Shown piece by piece: positions 63,569 through 64,000 of a stretch of 64,000 nucleotides of DNA. Origin of the DNA: Bacteroidaceae bacterium (lineage in GTDB: Bacteria; Bacteroidota; Bacteroidia; Bacteroidales; Bacteroidaceae); NCBI GenBank assembly GCA_017461605.1, contig JAFTXN010000005.1, forward strand, positions 62,001 to 126,000, written 5' to 3'. The notes under the pieces were generated by a model. That model did no database searches. It was not told the DNA's origin and saw only the letters and a list, made by a program, of their open reading frames with translations. The stretch's first letter is position 1; every line of letters starts with the position of its first letter. Position numbers and translations under genes: made by a program.

Positions 63569-63594
63569 AAGTTCTTTGAGGACTTCTCGGCAAA

Positions 63595-63864
63595 TTACTT
63601 ACGCAGACCGAGAGCCTTTACGATAGCACGATAGCGATTGATGTCGCGTTCTTTGAGGTAGTTGAGAAGCGCACGACGCTTACCTACCAACTTTACGAGA
63701 GCGCGTTCGGTTGTATGATCTTTACGGTTCGCTCTCATGTGCTCCGTCAAATGGGAAATACGGTAGGAGAACAAGGCCACCTGGCTCTCAGCGGAACCGG
63801 TATCCGTGTTGGACTTTCCGTATTGTCCAAAGATTTCTTGCTTCTTTACAGAATCTAAGTACAT
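63595..63864 (-). CDS. rpsO: 30S ribosomal protein S15
   Basis: 89 residues, standard length. It binds the 16S rRNA central domain early in assembly and bridges to the 50S subunit. Visible: GSAESQVALFSYRISHLTEHM with basic RKDHTTERALVKLVGKRRAL and the C-terminal YLKERDINRYRAIVKALGLR. It is flanked by its own promoter and terminator. In many bacteria rpsO is next to pnp; here the two lie about 9 kb apart. Confidence 0.98.
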   Translation of the reverse strand: MYLDSVKKQEIFGQYGKSNTDTGSAESQVALFSYRISHLTEHMRANRKDHTTERALVKLVGKRRALLNYLKERDINRYRAIVKALGLRK

Positions 63865-63951
63865 TTTGTAAATGAATTAAATGGTTTAAAAAATATGTGC
63901 CCGGCCTCTCGCTTGTGTTCGGAAACATGCTCCGAAAGGCTGAAAGCGCGG

Positions 63952-63983
63952 CAAAGATACGGAGTTACAATGTTTTGACAAAA
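63952..63983 (-). promoter_or_regulatory. rpsO promoter
   Basis: Minus strand TTTTG (63983-63979), 19 bp spacer, TATCTTTG (63959-63952); leader of about 80 nt to the ATG at 63864. Confidence 0.75.
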
Positions 63984-64000
63984 CAATAGCCGCTGTTTTT

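Overview
The window is chromosomal DNA of a Bacteroidales bacterium, most likely Prevotellaceae or a close relative. The evidence is the repeated TAnnTTTG (-7) and TTG/TTTG (-33) promoter boxes, TonB-dependent receptors beside surface lipoproteins, families largely confined to Bacteroidetes (DUF2723, DUF2851, DUF3109, DUF5689, DUF4252, WbqC), and a sialidase ending in a sorting-like tail. No phage, integrase, transposase or CRISPR array is visible.

Layout. 1-3 kb: a truncated DUF2851 gene diverges from a DEAD-box RNA helicase coupled to a small outer-membrane barrel; a promoter-to-terminator unit at about 3.0-3.15 kb looks like a small RNA. 3.4-8.4 kb: flotillin-like FloA and a large modular sialidase. 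9-14 kb: THUMP methyltransferase overlapping a dipeptidyl peptidase, RidA, LOG-family hydrolase. 14-15.5 kb (minus): uracil-DNA glycosylase and DUF3109. 15.7-20.5 kb: hemolysin III, then an ECF sigma / putative anti-sigma / DUF4252 / CotH operon. 20.7-24 kb: a TonB-type receptor and a decayed toxin-antitoxin pair. 24-30.8 kb: murG-murC-ftsQ-ftsA-ftsZ-yqeY, the distal half of a division/cell-wall cluster whose upstream half is elsewhere. 31-40 kb (minus): queG, polysaccharide deacetylase, DUF2723 membrane protein, AEC transporter, hisS, an EEP phosphoesterase. 40-44 kb: dapB, lepB, a degenerate lepB paralogue, wbqC. 44-46.4 kb (minus): THUMP-like methyltransferase, D-Ala-D-Ala dipeptidase, two identical tRNA-Asn genes. 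46.4-49.1 kb: adenosine kinase-like PfkB protein and an S41 protease. 49-64 kb (minus): tyrS, a sulfatase, pnp, a four-gene operon (TonB receptor, DUF5689 lipoprotein, choice-of-anchor J lipoprotein, secreted nuclease), a GH20 hexosaminidase and rpsO.

The most unusual content is a dispersed repeat family. Twelve copies occur in 64 kb. Each is three or four 15-17 bp near-palindromic modules set exactly 21 bp apart, and the copies lie about 5.3 kb from one another with little variation. Paired outer modules show compensated base changes. One copy lies in frame inside a dipeptidase gene, and one copy (20.5 kb) has different module sequence with the same 21-bp period. Several copies carry a conserved flank ending near GACAAAGTGTCAG. 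I recognise no described family that matches it. A second candidate system is the 55-61 kb operon, which could form a surface machine for capturing and cutting extracellular nucleic acid.

Functionally the window mixes housekeeping (division, translation, RNA decay, secretion, lysine/peptidoglycan synthesis) with host-glycan and peptide scavenging (sialidase, hexosaminidase, sulfatase, dipeptidyl peptidase).
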